Assembly: GCF_027925385.1 (NCBI RefSeq) | Contig: NZ_AP027142.1 | Coordinates: 2,524,001 to 2,588,000, forward strand | Reading direction: 5' to 3' | DNA from: Methylocystis iwaonis | GTDB lineage: Bacteria; Pseudomonadota; Alphaproteobacteria; Rhizobiales; Beijerinckiaceae | Length of the DNA stretch: 64,000 nt | Shown here: positions 15,051 to 24,795 of the stretch, one piece after another | Numbering within the stretch: position 1 is the stretch's first letter | How the letters are laid out: each line of letters starts with the position of its first letter | The notes under the pieces: generated by a model | The model's input: only the letters and a program-made list of their open reading frames with translations | Databases searched by the model: none | Told to the model about the DNA's origin: nothing | Program-made: the position numbers and the translations under genes

Positions 15051-16100
15051 GTGAAAATCCTCCTGCTCGGCGGCTCCAATGCGGGCATCAAGGACGGCTG
15101 GGCCGTCCAATTCGCCGAGCGCGCCCAAGATCACGAGGTCGAGAACCGCTTTCTCGGCGCGGTCGGCTCGCTCTATGGCTTGATGGCGTTGCTCAAGCGC
15201 GCGCGCGACGGCGCCGAACCGCCCGACCTCATCGTCTTCGAATATTGCCTCAACGATATTCTTCTTCTCGACGCCGACGTCCTCGATCCCGCGCTGATCG
15301 AGGACGCGCTCGAGGCCGTCATGGACTTCTGCGCCGACGCGGGGATCGGCTTGTTCCTTTTATGCTTGGAGCCGCGCCCTGCCGACCGCCAGCGTCGCGC
15401 GAAGACGTGCGTGCAAAAGATTTATCGCAAGGCGGCGCAGCGAAGGTCCGTCGCCGCGCTATGGCTGTCCGAGGTCTTCGAGCGGCGCTTGGGGCCGGCG
15501 CAATTCCAGGACGAAAACCATCTGACGACTGGCGCCGCAAAACGCATCGCGGATGCGTTGCTCGCTGCGCTACGCTTAGGCGTCCCGGCGCCAGCTCACC
15601 GACATTCCGCGCCGGCGCGCTTCTCCTATGTCGATGCGGCTGAGGCGCGTTTCCAAGGGCCCTGCGCCCTGCGGGCGCTGTCGTCGCGCGTTTTCGACGG
15701 CGATTTCCTGGAAATTTCGCGCGGCGGCGCCAGCGTCTGGCCTGGCGAGGGACGCCTTGCGGGGCTGATGCTGCGCTCGAGCGACGACAGCGGCGTTTTC
15801 AAAATCCAAGGAACAAACGCCGCCTTCCGCAAAAGCCCGCGCTCGCAGATGCAGGAACTCGTGCGCCATCTGATGCTGCTCCACTATCCAACCCGGCGCA
15901 TCCTCTCGCGCGGCGAAATCGAGATCGCCATGCCGGAAAACGAGCGCGATCTCATGCGCCTGCCCGAAGACCGCGGGCTCCTCATCGCGCCATCCATCGC
16001 GCCTTTTGAAAAGCAGACGCTCGATATTCACGGCGTCATCTTCTGGCGAAAGCGGACGTTCGTCGAACGCCTGCAGGATTTCTTTCGCAGCGTCGGGTAA
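15051..16100 (+). CDS. SGNH/GDSL-type hydrolase-like protein
   Basis: 349 residues from a GTG start. The N-terminal KILLLGGSNAGIKDGWAVQF contains the block I GGSN variant of SGNH hydrolases, FEYCLNDILLLD provides the Asn of block III, and FQDENHLTTGAAKRIADAL gives the DxxH of block V. The C-terminal 150 residues (SYVDAAEARFQ onward) form a second domain I do not recognise. Such two-part proteins often act on polysaccharides or glycans, but no substrate can be assigned. Confidence 0.7.
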   Translation: MKILLLGGSNAGIKDGWAVQFAERAQDHEVENRFLGAVGSLYGLMALLKRARDGAEPPDLIVFEYCLNDILLLDADVLDPALIEDALEAVMDFCADAGIGLFLLCLEPRPADRQRRAKTCVQKIYRKAAQRRSVAALWLSEVFERRLGPAQFQDENHLTTGAAKRIADALLAALRLGVPAPAHRHSAPARFSYVDAAEARFQGPCALRALSSRVFDGDFLEISRGGASVWPGEGRLAGLMLRSSDDSGVFKIQGTNAAFRKSPRSQMQELVRHLMLLHYPTRRILSRGEIEIAMPENERDLMRLPEDRGLLIAPSIAPFEKQTLDIHGVIFWRKRTFVERLQDFFRSVG

Positions 16101-16128
16101 CCAGACAACACGCGAGGCCGAGCCTGTC

Positions 16129-16340
16129 ATTCCCGACGGGCCGAAGGCCCGATCGGGAATCCAGAGCAACCATAGCGCACGTTTGCTCTGGATTCCCTCG
16201 CTCATACGAGAGCGTCGTGAATGACCCTATTTCTGCTTGAACGGCTCGCATGGGGGAGCCGTCATTGCGAGCGAAGCGAAGCAATCCAGGGCCATCGCGT
16301 GGCTCTGGATTGCTTCGTCGCTTTGCTCCTCGCAATGACG
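16129..16340. repeat. Palindromic interspersed repeats, one family A then one family B copy
   Basis: 16129-16224 is a family A element: GTCATTCCCGA, a small hairpin, CGGGAATCCAGAGC, then the inverse GCTCTGGATTCCC and a degenerate end. 16261-16340 is a family B element: GTCATTGCGAGCGAAGCGAA to CGCAATGACG with internal AATCCAGGGC/CTGGATT arms. Both families recur many times in intergenic DNA of this window. No gene is present. Confidence 0.85.
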
Positions 16341-16381
16341 GCGAGGCGGCCCCGACGCCATCTGTTCAAACGGAAATGGCG

Positions 16382-17200
16382 TTACTTCTTGCAGACGGCC
16401 GTCGGCTGGAGAGTCAATTCCGTCATCTCTCCCTTGAGAACGAAATCGCCGTAATCGAGCGTCAGCGCGCGCGAGACGCCATTCTCGTAGAGATCGAAAG
16501 ACAGAACATAGATCGGCTGGCCGTCGCGCTTGCCCGGCTCGAAATAAGAAACCGAAACGCGCCAGCGCGGCATACCCTTGAGCGCGTTTGCCTGCACGGC
16601 CTTCTCGGCCGCCGGCGTCTCCAAGCGCTTGCCGATCACCGTGAGCGTGTCGAACGCCTTGTCGCCTTCGCCTGTCCCATCATAAACGCGCGCTTCGAGG
16701 AGCTGCTCTCCTTTGCGTGCGGCGTCGACGATGCGGCGAAGATGTTCGCTCGGGAATAAGGCAGGTCCGGCGATGTCGAGCTGCGCGCGCTTGGGGCGTG
16801 CGAGATCGACCGCGACGCGCGGGCCCTTTTCCTTACGCGCCTTGCCGTCGACCTGCTCGGCCGAGGTGCTGTCGACCTTGGTCTCTATCTTGAAGCGATA
16901 TTCATTCGAATCGAGCGACTCGAACGTCGCCGAGCGCATGTCCGAGAGCTTTGTGGCGCCTTCCTCGGGCACAAGCTCGGTGATCTGGCGAAAATTCTGC
17001 ACATAGCCGTCGCAGGAGGCGGCAAAGTCGAAAACGATGCGCCCGCGCGCCTGCGACGGCGCCTTAGAGCCTGTCGCCTTTCCCAGGGTCAGCTCATAGA
17101 CCGCGCGGTGGCTCGCGAGCGGCGGCGCCTCTTCGGCCAGAGCCGCCGGCAGATTTAAGGCAAGTGAGACGACGACGAAGAGCGCGCGCTTGGAAATCAT
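16382..17200 (-). CDS. eipB: EipB-family periplasmic cell envelope integrity protein (DUF1849)
   Basis: 272 residues with a signal peptide ending ALNLPAALA. YELTLGKATG, GRIVFDFAASCDGYVQNFRQ, DMRSATFESLDSNEYRF and VYDGTGEGDKAFDTLTVIGK are the conserved landmarks of EipB. The two cysteines C63 and C270 match the conserved disulfide that closes the EipB beta-spiral in Brucella. Known members bind the inner face of the envelope and matter for envelope stability. The gene is convergent with the repeats downstream and divergent from ridA. Confidence 0.88.
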   Translation of the reverse strand: MISKRALFVVVSLALNLPAALAEEAPPLASHRAVYELTLGKATGSKAPSQARGRIVFDFAASCDGYVQNFRQITELVPEEGATKLSDMRSATFESLDSNEYRFKIETKVDSTSAEQVDGKARKEKGPRVAVDLARPKRAQLDIAGPALFPSEHLRRIVDAARKGEQLLEARVYDGTGEGDKAFDTLTVIGKRLETPAAEKAVQANALKGMPRWRVSVSYFEPGKRDGQPIYVLSFDLYENGVSRALTLDYGDFVLKGEMTELTLQPTAVCKK

Positions 17201-17313
17201 GAGAGGATGTCACCCGGCAAATCATGCGCCGCCGTTGCGTCGCGGGAGGGTTGAAATTAGGGTCAGCCAGACGCCGGAGCAAATGTTTTCTGGACAGAGA
17301 AGGAAACCCGACC

Positions 17314-17796
17314 ATGTCGAATTCGGCCAGCGATACGCCCGCCGCGCGCCTTGCCGCGCTCGGGCTCGTTCTGCCCGCCGCGGCCGCGCCCGTGGCGAAT
17401 TACGTTCCTTTTATGCGAACGGGCAATCTCCTTTTCGTCTCCGGCCAATTGCCCATGGGCGCCGGCGGAGTCGATCCCGCCCATAAGGGCAAGCTCGGCG
17501 CTGGCGTGTCGCTCGAAGACGGACAAGCGGCGGCGCGGCAGGCGGCGCTGAATGTTCTGGCGCAGGCCAACGCCGCCGTCGGCGATCTCGCTCGGCTCAA
17601 GGCGGTCCGCATCGGCGGCTATGTCAATTGCGCGCCCGATTTCGGGCCGGTGCCGCAAGTCGTCAACGGCGCCTCCGATCTCTTCGCCGCCGTTTTGGGC
17701 GAGAATGGCAAGCATGCGCGCTTCGCCGTGGGCGTCGCGCAACTGCCGCTCGACGCCGCCGTCGAGGTCGAGGGCATTTTCGAGATTCTCGGGTGA
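17314..17796 (+). CDS. RidA family protein
   Basis: 160 residues from [18 protein letters not shown]; the start is placed here because a GAGAAGGAAA site precedes it and the upstream in-frame extension is unsupported. [37 protein letters not shown] text and the ending [13 protein letters not shown] are typical of the longer RidA/YjgF proteins of alphaproteobacteria. RidA enzymes deaminate reactive enamines/imines formed by PLP enzymes. The stop overlaps the GTG of the next gene by 3 nt. Confidence 0.9.
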   Translation: MSNSASDTPAARLAALGLVLPAAAAPVANYVPFMRTGNLLFVSGQLPMGAGGVDPAHKGKLGAGVSLEDGQAAARQAALNVLAQANAAVGDLARLKAVRIGGYVNCAPDFGPVPQVVNGASDLFAAVLGENGKHARFAVGVAQLPLDAAVEVEGIFEILG

Positions 17797-18551
17797 CGGG
17801 AAAAGACCTTAGCTGGCTTATCGCCACGCCGATCGCGCATCGCGGCTTGCATGGCGGCGGGCTTGTCGAGAATTCAATCGGCGCGGCGCGCGCGGCGATC
17901 GCCGCGGGCTGCGCGATCGAATGCGACGTGCAGGCCACGAAAGACGGTCTCGTCGTCTTTCACGACGAGACGCTGGAGCGTCTCACCGCGCATGCCGGCC
18001 GGGTCGCCGACTATACGACGCAAAGCCTCGAAGCGATGGCGCTGCGCGGCGCATCGGAGACCATTCCGTCTTTCGACGCCTTTCTCACAGCGATCGGCGG
18101 CCGCACGCCGCTCGTTGTGGAATTGAAGAGTGACTTCGACGGCGATCTGACTGTCGCAAAGCGCGTCGCCGAAAGGCTGGCGCATTACGATGGGCCTGTT
18201 GTGGTCGAAAGCTTCGATCCGGAGCTGATCGCATTCTTGCGCGCGCAGGGAGAAGCGCTCGGCGTCGCCCATATCCCGCTCGGCGTCGTCGGCGAAGCCG
18301 GCTACGCCGAAGCCGACTGGCCGATGTTGACGCCCCAACGGCGCGCGGAAATGACTCATTTTTTGCACTATCCGCGCACGCGGCCGGATTTTCTTTCCTG
18401 GAACGCCGCCGATCTTCCGCACGCCATTCCCTTCCTCGCACGCGAAGCGCTCGGCATTCCCGTAACGGTGTGGACGATCCGTTCGGCCGCGCAAGCCACT
18501 GTCGCGCGGCAATGGGCGGACCAAATCGTCTTCGAGAAATTCAGGCCGTAG
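17793..18551 (+). CDS. Glycerophosphodiester phosphodiesterase
   Basis: 252 residues from a GTG start that overlaps the ridA stop (GTGA), so the two are translationally coupled. [20 protein letters not shown] carries the HRG...EN motif, [24 protein letters not shown] the metal- and substrate-binding ExD and HD residues, and VVELKSDF the third acidic site. This is a soluble GDPD-type TIM barrel cleaving glycerophosphodiesters to glycerol 3-phosphate and an alcohol. It has no signal peptide, so it is cytoplasmic. Confidence 0.9.
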   Translation: MTGKDLSWLIATPIAHRGLHGGGLVENSIGAARAAIAAGCAIECDVQATKDGLVVFHDETLERLTAHAGRVADYTTQSLEAMALRGASETIPSFDAFLTAIGGRTPLVVELKSDFDGDLTVAKRVAERLAHYDGPVVVESFDPELIAFLRAQGEALGVAHIPLGVVGEAGYAEADWPMLTPQRRAEMTHFLHYPRTRPDFLSWNAADLPHAIPFLAREALGIPVTVWTIRSAAQATVARQWADQIVFEKFRP

Positions 18552-18577
18552 GGCGTTGCATGGCCAACCGCGCCGCT

Positions 18578-18680
18578 GTCATTCCCGACGCTCGCAAAGC
18601 GAGCGATCGGGAATCCAGAGCAACACGAGCTACTGTGGCTCTGGATTCCCGGTCGGGCTTTCAGCCCGCCGGGAATGACA
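18578..18680. repeat. Family A palindromic repeat
   Basis: A complete copy: GTCATTCCCGACGCTCGCAA, CGGGAATCCAGAGC, the inverse CTCTGGATTCCC and terminal CCGGGAATGACA. It can fold into a long hairpin downstream of the GDPD gene. Confidence 0.85.
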
Positions 18681-18747
18681 GGTCCCAGCGCTAGCTATTC
18701 AAGCCGAGCAGCGGCGGCAGGCGCCATCACTTGCCGCCGCAGTTTCG

Positions 18748-20313
18748 TCAGGCCGCCGCCACGAGCCCGTTCACAGGCGCCAGCCCGCGCATATTCTTCA
18801 GCTCGACGCGAATATTGTCGTCGCCCGCCGCTTTGAAGAAATCGTCGAGCGTCTCCATAATGTCGTGGTCGATGAAGGTCGCGCGCGTGCCGTCGATCAC
18901 GACGTAGCTGTCCGGCTCGATGCTGTCGAGAATGTCTCGCAACGGCGCCTTGTTGAGGAAGGACACGTCCTTCTGCAAGCGCAGCAGATAATTGCTTCCG
19001 TCGCGAGTGAGCGCGAAGGCGGAATGATAATTGCCCCGCAGCACGAAGAAAATGCCGACCGCCATGCCGATCGCCATGCCTTCCAGCAGATCGGTCAGGA
19101 GGATCGCCGCGATCGTGATGGCGAAGGGCGCGAATTGGTCGAATCCCTTCTCATATTGCTCGATCGTCAACTTCGGCTTGGCGAGCTTGTAGCCGGTGAG
19201 CAGCAGCACCGCAGCGAGACAAGCGAGCGGGATCATGTTGAGAATCGAGGAAAGAAACATCACGGCCAGCAGCAGCAACAGTCCGTGCACGACGGCCGAG
19301 ACCTTGGTATGGGCGCCGGCGTTGATATTCGCGGAGCTGCGGACGATCACCGCCGTGATCGGCAGGCCGCCGACCATTCCGGATATGAAATTGCCGAGGC
19401 CCTGCGCCTTCAACTCCTGGTCCGGCGGCGCCGTACGCTTCAAAGGATCGAGCTTATCGGCCGCCTCCAGGCTCAGCAACGTCTCCAGGCTGCCGACGAG
19501 CGCGATCGTCGCGGCCGTGACATAGACTTGTGCGTTGGCGAGCAGATGGAGATCGGGGAAGTGAAACTCGCGAAAGAACTCCAACGGACCGGAGATCACG
19601 GGCAGCCCGACCAGATGTTGCGGCGCAATCGCCAACGAAGGAAGCGCCGACCGCGCAATAAGGTTGAAGAACACGCCGAAAATGACGGCGACCAGCGGGC
19701 CGGGCACAAGCGAGAGGATTTTGCGCTCCTTGATCGTCGGCGTCTCCCATAGGATGAGAATGCCAAGCGAAACGCAGGCGACGAGGGTCGCGCCCGGCGA
19801 GATCGACTGCAAGGCCGACGTCAGGAACGAGAAGCTTGTATGGCTGTCCCCCTCGAGGAAGGACAGATCGCTCTCGGCGTCCGCATCGTACCCGACGGCA
19901 TGCGGCAATTGCTTCATAATCAGAATGACGCCGATTGCGGCGAGCATGCCCTTGATCACCGACGACGGGAAATAGGCGCCGATCACGCCGGCGCGCACAT
20001 AGCCCATGGCGACCTGGATGAGGCCAGAAAGCGCGACAGCGAGCAGCATGCCGTCGAAACCGAGCTTCTCGACCGCGGCCGCGACGATGACCGCAAGGCC
20101 GGCCGCCGGCCCCGAGACGCTGAGCTGCGATCCGCTGGCGATCGAGACGACGAGCCCGCCGACGATGCCGGCGATGACCCCCGAAAACGGCGGCGCCCCG
20201 GAAGCGACGGCAATGCCGAGACAAAGCGGCAACGCCACGAGAAAGACGACAAGCCCCGCCGGAATGTCGTGGTCGAGATAACGTAGGTAGTAGTCCAGAT
20301 GTTTGCGAAGCAC
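18748..20313 (-). CDS. SulP family anion transporter with C-terminal STAS-like segment
   Basis: 521 residues with 10-12 hydrophobic helices. DIPAGLVVFLVALPLCLGIA is the SulP signature start; QLSVSGPAAGLAVIV and NFISGMVGGLPITAVIVRSS are conserved SulP transport-core elements. The last 85 residues form a short STAS-like domain (SYVVIDGTRATFIDHDIMET). The gene lies downstream of a beta-carbonic anhydrase on the same strand, a pairing seen in SulP bicarbonate uptake systems. Bicarbonate is therefore the favoured substrate; sulfate cannot be excluded. Confidence 0.9.
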   Translation of the reverse strand: MLRKHLDYYLRYLDHDIPAGLVVFLVALPLCLGIAVASGAPPFSGVIAGIVGGLVVSIASGSQLSVSGPAAGLAVIVAAAVEKLGFDGMLLAVALSGLIQVAMGYVRAGVIGAYFPSSVIKGMLAAIGVILIMKQLPHAVGYDADAESDLSFLEGDSHTSFSFLTSALQSISPGATLVACVSLGILILWETPTIKERKILSLVPGPLVAVIFGVFFNLIARSALPSLAIAPQHLVGLPVISGPLEFFREFHFPDLHLLANAQVYVTAATIALVGSLETLLSLEAADKLDPLKRTAPPDQELKAQGLGNFISGMVGGLPITAVIVRSSANINAGAHTKVSAVVHGLLLLLAVMFLSSILNMIPLACLAAVLLLTGYKLAKPKLTIEQYEKGFDQFAPFAITIAAILLTDLLEGMAIGMAVGIFFVLRGNYHSAFALTRDGSNYLLRLQKDVSFLNKAPLRDILDSIEPDSYVVIDGTRATFIDHDIMETLDDFFKAAGDDNIRVELKNMRGLAPVNGLVAAA

Positions 20314-20521
20314 GGCTGAAGTCTCCTGTTCAGTCGCTTGGGTTCAATAGCAGGGCGAATCGCGCAAGAAACTCCCTCATTTTGAAGAGCCGTCACAGAC
20401 GACGTCTTCATGACGAGAAAGCCGATCGCGCTATTTTCCCCTTCCCTCGTCCTCGAGGGCCCCTTCGAAGCCGCCTCGGGAGGAAGGAGAGGAAACGCCA
20501 AATCGCTGGAAAAACTAGGAA

Positions 20522-21166
20522 TTAGTGCGGTGCGTCCTCCCATCTGTAGAGTGGGTCGATCTCGCTCTCCGGCCCCAAGGTAATGAGCTGATTCAACAGC
20601 CCGTCCTCGACGCCGAAGACCCAGCCATGCACCATCGGGCGCCGCTCCGCCTTCCAGGCTTTCTGCAAAATCGACGTATGGGAGAGATTATTGACCTGCT
20701 CGATCACATTGAGCTCGACGAGGCGGTCCGCCTTATCGTCCAAAGAGCCGAGAGCGTCGAGCTCTTCTCTGTGAAGGCGATAGACGTCCCTGATGTGCAG
20801 CAGCCATTTGTGCACGAGCATCAACTCGGGCGTCTGATGTGAAAGCGCCGCTTTCACGCCGCCGCAGTTATAATGCCCGCAGACGATGATATGCTTGACC
20901 TTCAAAACCTCGACCGCATATTGCACAACGCCGAGGCAGTTGAAGTCGGTCACGATCACCTGATTGGCGATATTGCGATGCGCGAAGATGCGCCCCGGCT
21001 CGGCGTTGACGATGATATCGGCGGGCACACGGCTGTCGGCGCAGCCGATCCAAAGGAATTCGGGGTCTTGGCCACGCGCGAGGCGCTCGAAATAGTCGGG
21101 CTCCCGACGACGAACTTCCTGCGCCCAAGCCTTGTTTTCCAGAAGGAGCTTATCGTGTGCTTTCAT
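20522..21166 (-). CDS. can: Beta-class carbonic anhydrase
   Basis: 214 residues from MKAHDKLLLENKAWAQ. The zinc site is complete and even numbered as in the E. coli Can enzyme: C42, H98 and C101, with the catalytic dyad D44-R46 in CADSRVPAD. Interconverts CO2 and bicarbonate in the cytoplasm. It is upstream of and on the same strand as a SulP transporter (209-nt gap), suggesting a bicarbonate supply function. An ATG one codon upstream (21169) is an alternative start. Confidence 0.95.
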   Translation of the reverse strand: MKAHDKLLLENKAWAQEVRRREPDYFERLARGQDPEFLWIGCADSRVPADIIVNAEPGRIFAHRNIANQVIVTDFNCLGVVQYAVEVLKVKHIIVCGHYNCGGVKAALSHQTPELMLVHKWLLHIRDVYRLHREELDALGSLDDKADRLVELNVIEQVNNLSHTSILQKAWKAERRPMVHGWVFGVEDGLLNQLITLGPESEIDPLYRWEDAPH

Positions 21167-21331
21167 CATCCGCCCGTCGTTGATTATTGTGACTCTTATA
21201 GACCGCAGCGCACGCAGTTGGACGCAACCTAGCCCTAGAAGAGACACGCGCAAGCGCCAGGGGGCGAAAGGTCATGGTTCCACTACTCTTCTTTTACAGC
21301 GCCAGACTTATTTTATCAGATTAAAACTTAT

Positions 21332-22870
21332 TCATTTGACGGGGCCATAAAGCTCCCGCCAAACCTGCGGCAGCGACGAGATTATGTCGTCCGCGATTAG
21401 CCCCGGCCCGAAGATCTCGGCGGCGCGCGCATGCATCCAGGCGGCGGCGGAGGCGGCGAAAAACCCGTCCATCCGCTGGGCGAGGAGGCCGGCGACGATT
21501 CCCGTCAGCACATCGCCCGAGCCGGCGGTGGCGAGCCAGGGGCTCGCATAGGGCAGAATGGAAACGCGGCCGTCTGGCGCGGCGACCACAGTGTCCGGTC
21601 CCTTGAACAGCACGACCGCCCCGCTCACCCGCGCGGCGTCGCGCGCCCTGTCGAGCTTCGAGCGCAGCGCGCAATCGGCGTTACATTCCGCGAAAAGCCG
21701 CGCAAATTCGCCCGCGTGCGGCGTCATCACCACGGGGCCCGGCGCCGCGCGGGTCGCGCGCCACAGGCGGAAAGGGTCGCTCTCGAAGCTCGTCAGCGCA
21801 TCGGCGTCCAGCACGGCGGCGCGGCGATAGGCCTGCGGCGTCAGCGCGACCTCCACCTGCCGGCAACTTTCTTCGCTGACGCCGAGGCCTGGGCCGATGG
21901 CGACGGCGTTCTTGCGCTCGTCGGCCAGCACCGCGGCGAGGCCAGCGGCGCCGTCGGCCGGCCGCACCATGACGGAGGTGAGCGCGCTGGCGTTGACCGG
22001 CAAAGCGTCGCTCGGACTCGCCAGCGTGACCAGCCCCGCCCCCGCGCGCAAAGCGGCCGCAGCGGAAAGCCGCGCGGCGCCGGTGAAGGAGGCGCCGCCC
22101 GATACGACCAGCGCATGGCCGCGCGTATATTTATGTCCGTCCACCTTCGGCCGCGGCAGCGCCGACAGCCACAGATCCGGGGCGTTGACGAAGGTCCGCA
22201 CCGCCATTGATTCGAGGGTCGAGGCGCGGATGCCGATATGGGCGCAGGTGAGCTTGCCGCAACGCAGCCGGCCCGGCAGCAGCAGATGCCCGGTCTTCAC
22301 GCGAAAGAAAGTGATGGTCTCGTCCGCTTCGACCGCCGCGCCGCGGATCGCTCCTGTCGTGCCGTCGACGCCGCTCGGAATATCGACGGCCACGACATTC
22401 TGCTTGGTTTCGCGGCGCCATTGGTTGAGGCGGTTCACCAGCGCCTGGGCGTCGGGATCGAGATCGCGCGCGAGGCCCGTGCCGAAGAGCGCGTCGATAA
22501 CGAGATCGACCCCGTGGAAGTCGCATTCTTCCGCCGGCAAAAGCGTGCCGGTCCAGCCGGCCGCCGCACGCGCCGCGTCGCCGCGCAACTGGTCGGGCGG
22601 CACGAGCGAAGCGACGCGCACCTTGTAGCGCTGCGCCTTCAGGAGCCGCGCCGCCACATAGCCGTCGCCGCCATTATTGCCCGGACCGCAGAGCACGAGC
22701 ACCCGGCGCCCGCTGGTGCGCTGGAGAATGCGGCTCGTGACCCGCGCGATCGCCACTGCGGCGCTCTCCATAAGCTCCATGCTCGGCACGCCGCTCTCGA
22801 TCGTCATCCGATCGGCGCGGGCCATTTGTTCGGTCGTGAGGAGCTCGAGCGGAAAGGGACTCGTCGGCAT
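21332..22870 (-). CDS. nnr: Bifunctional NAD(P)H-hydrate epimerase / ADP-dependent dehydratase
   Basis: 512 residues from MPTSPFPLELLTTEQMAR; the upstream frame is Pro-rich and looks untranslated. The N-terminal YjeF_N epimerase domain (1 to about 215) has CGPGNNGGDGYVAARLL. The C-terminal carbohydrate-kinase-like dehydratase domain (about 220-512) has VVSGGASFTGAARLSAAAAL, MTPHAGEFARLF and the GSGDVLTGIVAGLL nucleotide motif. The pair repairs hydrated NADH and NADPH. Length and domain order are normal for fused Nnr proteins. Confidence 0.93.
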   Translation of the reverse strand: MPTSPFPLELLTTEQMARADRMTIESGVPSMELMESAAVAIARVTSRILQRTSGRRVLVLCGPGNNGGDGYVAARLLKAQRYKVRVASLVPPDQLRGDAARAAAGWTGTLLPAEECDFHGVDLVIDALFGTGLARDLDPDAQALVNRLNQWRRETKQNVVAVDIPSGVDGTTGAIRGAAVEADETITFFRVKTGHLLLPGRLRCGKLTCAHIGIRASTLESMAVRTFVNAPDLWLSALPRPKVDGHKYTRGHALVVSGGASFTGAARLSAAAALRAGAGLVTLASPSDALPVNASALTSVMVRPADGAAGLAAVLADERKNAVAIGPGLGVSEESCRQVEVALTPQAYRRAAVLDADALTSFESDPFRLWRATRAAPGPVVMTPHAGEFARLFAECNADCALRSKLDRARDAARVSGAVVLFKGPDTVVAAPDGRVSILPYASPWLATAGSGDVLTGIVAGLLAQRMDGFFAASAAAWMHARAAEIFGPGLIADDIISSLPQVWRELYGPVK

Positions 22871-22992
22871 GGGCGGGATGGTGGCCGATGGCGGCGGCGG
22901 GCGCAATGGCCGGCGCCAGGCAAATGAGGCGAAAGCCTCTTTATTTGGCGCCACATTCCGTCGCGCAGCGGTTTAGGCTATGCATTGTCGCG

Positions 22993-23508
22993 ATGTTGAC
23001 AGCCATTCTCCTCGCCTATGACGCACACGCCCAACCGCTGCGCCGGGACGCCGTCACGCGCAGCCTCGCCTCGCTGGTCGAGGCCTGCGTCGAAGGTCTC
23101 GTCGCCGACGCGGTTCTCGCCGGCGCGCCCGGCCGCGGGCTCGATAAGGTGGCCGATGAAGCGGGCTGCGAGCTGGTCGAGGCCGAGCAAATGTCGGAAG
23201 GGCTCGCGCAGGCGCTCGCCGCCGCGCGCCGGGAAAAAATTTTGCTACTGAATGCGGGCTATGCCGTCGAGCGCGGCTTCGTCGACGAGGTGAACGACGC
23301 CTTCGCCTATGGCGGCGGCGATCGCTGCTATGTGCTGCGGGCCGCGCCTGCGTCGCTCGTCACAAGGCTTATCCCGAGGCTGGCCGCGCCGGCCGGAATC
23401 ATCGCGCGCAAAAGCGCCCTGCGGGCGCAGGCCAGCGCCGATCTTTCGCGCCTCGCCAGGCGGCTGCGCTGCTCGGAGCTCTCAAGCAGCGCGCGCCGCA
23501 CCTTCTGA
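22993..23508 (+). CDS. Small glycosyltransferase-2-like protein
   Basis: 171 residues from MLTAILLAYDAHAQPLRRDA. The beginning (ILLAYD), the paired Leu/Val-rich helices, VADAVLAGAPGRGLDKVADEAGC and EKILLLNAGYAVERGFVDEV follow the Rossmann-like half of family 2 glycosyltransferases, but the canonical DxD pair is not evident. Alphaproteobacteria carry such short relatives; enzymatic activity is doubtful. It ends one base before the convergent metallopeptidase gene. Confidence 0.55.
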   Translation: MLTAILLAYDAHAQPLRRDAVTRSLASLVEACVEGLVADAVLAGAPGRGLDKVADEAGCELVEAEQMSEGLAQALAAARREKILLLNAGYAVERGFVDEVNDAFAYGGGDRCYVLRAAPASLVTRLIPRLAAPAGIIARKSALRAQASADLSRLARRLRCSELSSSARRTF

Positions 23509-24405
23509 TCACCGACCGAAGGTGTCGCAGGCGTCGATCCTGCCGCTCTTCAGGCCGCGCATCAGCCACTCGGTGCGCTGGGCCGAGGAGCCATGGGTGA
23601 AGCTGTCCGGCACGACATAGCCGCGCGAGGCCTTCTGCAGGCGGTCGTCGCCGATCGCCTGGGCCGAAGCCACCGCTTTCTGGACGTCGCCTTCCTCCAG
23701 AAAATGGCTGCGCGCGTCGCCGTTCTTCGCCCAGACCCCCGCGAGGCAATCCGCCATCAGCTCGACGCGGACGGAGAGCGCATTGGCCTCGGCGCGGCTG
23801 CCGGCGCGGGCCTGGGCGCGCTGCACCTTGGGCAGAATGCCGAGGAGGTTCTCGATGTGATGCCCCATCTCGTGCGAGATGACATAGGCATAGGCGAAAT
23901 CCCCGCCGCCGCCGTAGCGCTGCTTCATGTCGCGGAAGAAGGAGGTGTCGAGATAGATGCGCTGATCGAGCGGACAGTAGAACGGCCCCATGGCCGATTG
24001 CGCCTGCCCGCAGCGCGAGGTCGTCTCGCCGTCGAAGAGCACGAGGCGCGGCGCCTTGAACGCGATGCCCTTCTGCTCAGGGAGCACCGCCGCCCACACA
24101 TCCTCGTTCGAGCCGAGTATTTTTGAGACGAAAAGGCCCATCTGATCGGTCGGCTTGGACGTCTGATGCGGGCGCTCCTCCTGCTGCGCGATCTGGCCGC
24201 GCTCGCCATGCATCTTGCTGAGCATCTCCGCGCCGCCGATGAGCACCGCCGGATTGATGCCGAGCGCCCAGCCGATGAGGCCGAGAACAACCATCGTGCC
24301 GAGGCCAATGCCGCCGCCGCCGACGCTCGGGCCCCCGCCGTAGCCGCCCTCTTCGCCGCGGCGGTCCTCGATGTTCTCAGACGTCTGTAAATCTTCCCAC
24401 TTCAT
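23509..24405 (-). CDS. YpfJ-type neutral zinc metallopeptidase
   Basis: 298 residues. A charged N-terminus with a Gly-rich run precedes one transmembrane segment (TMVVLGLIGWALGINPAVLI). The conserved catalytic stretch YVISHEMGHHIENLLG gives HExxH, FYCPLDQRIYLDTSFF and VRVELMADCLAGVWA are family hallmarks, and RTEWLMRGLKSGRIDACDTF is the usual end. The protein is probably anchored in the inner membrane with the protease domain outside. Substrates are unknown. Confidence 0.92.
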   Translation of the reverse strand: MKWEDLQTSENIEDRRGEEGGYGGGPSVGGGGIGLGTMVVLGLIGWALGINPAVLIGGAEMLSKMHGERGQIAQQEERPHQTSKPTDQMGLFVSKILGSNEDVWAAVLPEQKGIAFKAPRLVLFDGETTSRCGQAQSAMGPFYCPLDQRIYLDTSFFRDMKQRYGGGGDFAYAYVISHEMGHHIENLLGILPKVQRAQARAGSRAEANALSVRVELMADCLAGVWAKNGDARSHFLEEGDVQKAVASAQAIGDDRLQKASRGYVVPDSFTHGSSAQRTEWLMRGLKSGRIDACDTFGR

Positions 24406-24795
24406 AGGCTGGCTCCGCTCCCGCCGCAGCTGGCGGTCACGGGCTATTTAATGGACCTTCGCGGCTATGGGTAGACGGCGGGGCGGACAGGCCTCTCCAC
24501 GAGGCGCTCATCACCGCGCCTTCCCCATCCTCCATCCTCCCCGCGAGGGGCTTGGGAGTGACAAATTTGGGGAACCGTCATGGCCGGGCTTGTCCCGGCC
24601 ACCCACGCCGAGGGGCACAGCCTTGCAGGACACGTTGTCGCTTCCGATGAAGTTCAGGGCGGGCGGGCTTCACGATGCTTCGAAGCACTGCTCATGCCAA
24701 GAGGCGACCTATGCCAAGCGTCTGTATTCGCGCGGCGTGGGTGGCTGGGACAAGCCCGGCCATGACGTGTGCCGCAGCTTGTGTCGATCCACCCC
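24406..24795. repeat. Gene-free stretch with a family C inverted repeat
   Basis: No gene is supported. GTCATGGCCGGGCTTGTCCC at about 24577 and its inverse GGGACAAGCCCGGCCATGAC ending near 24767 form the ends of a 190-bp element, separated by less conserved DNA. The same pair of ends occurs at 34937-35088. Confidence 0.7.
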
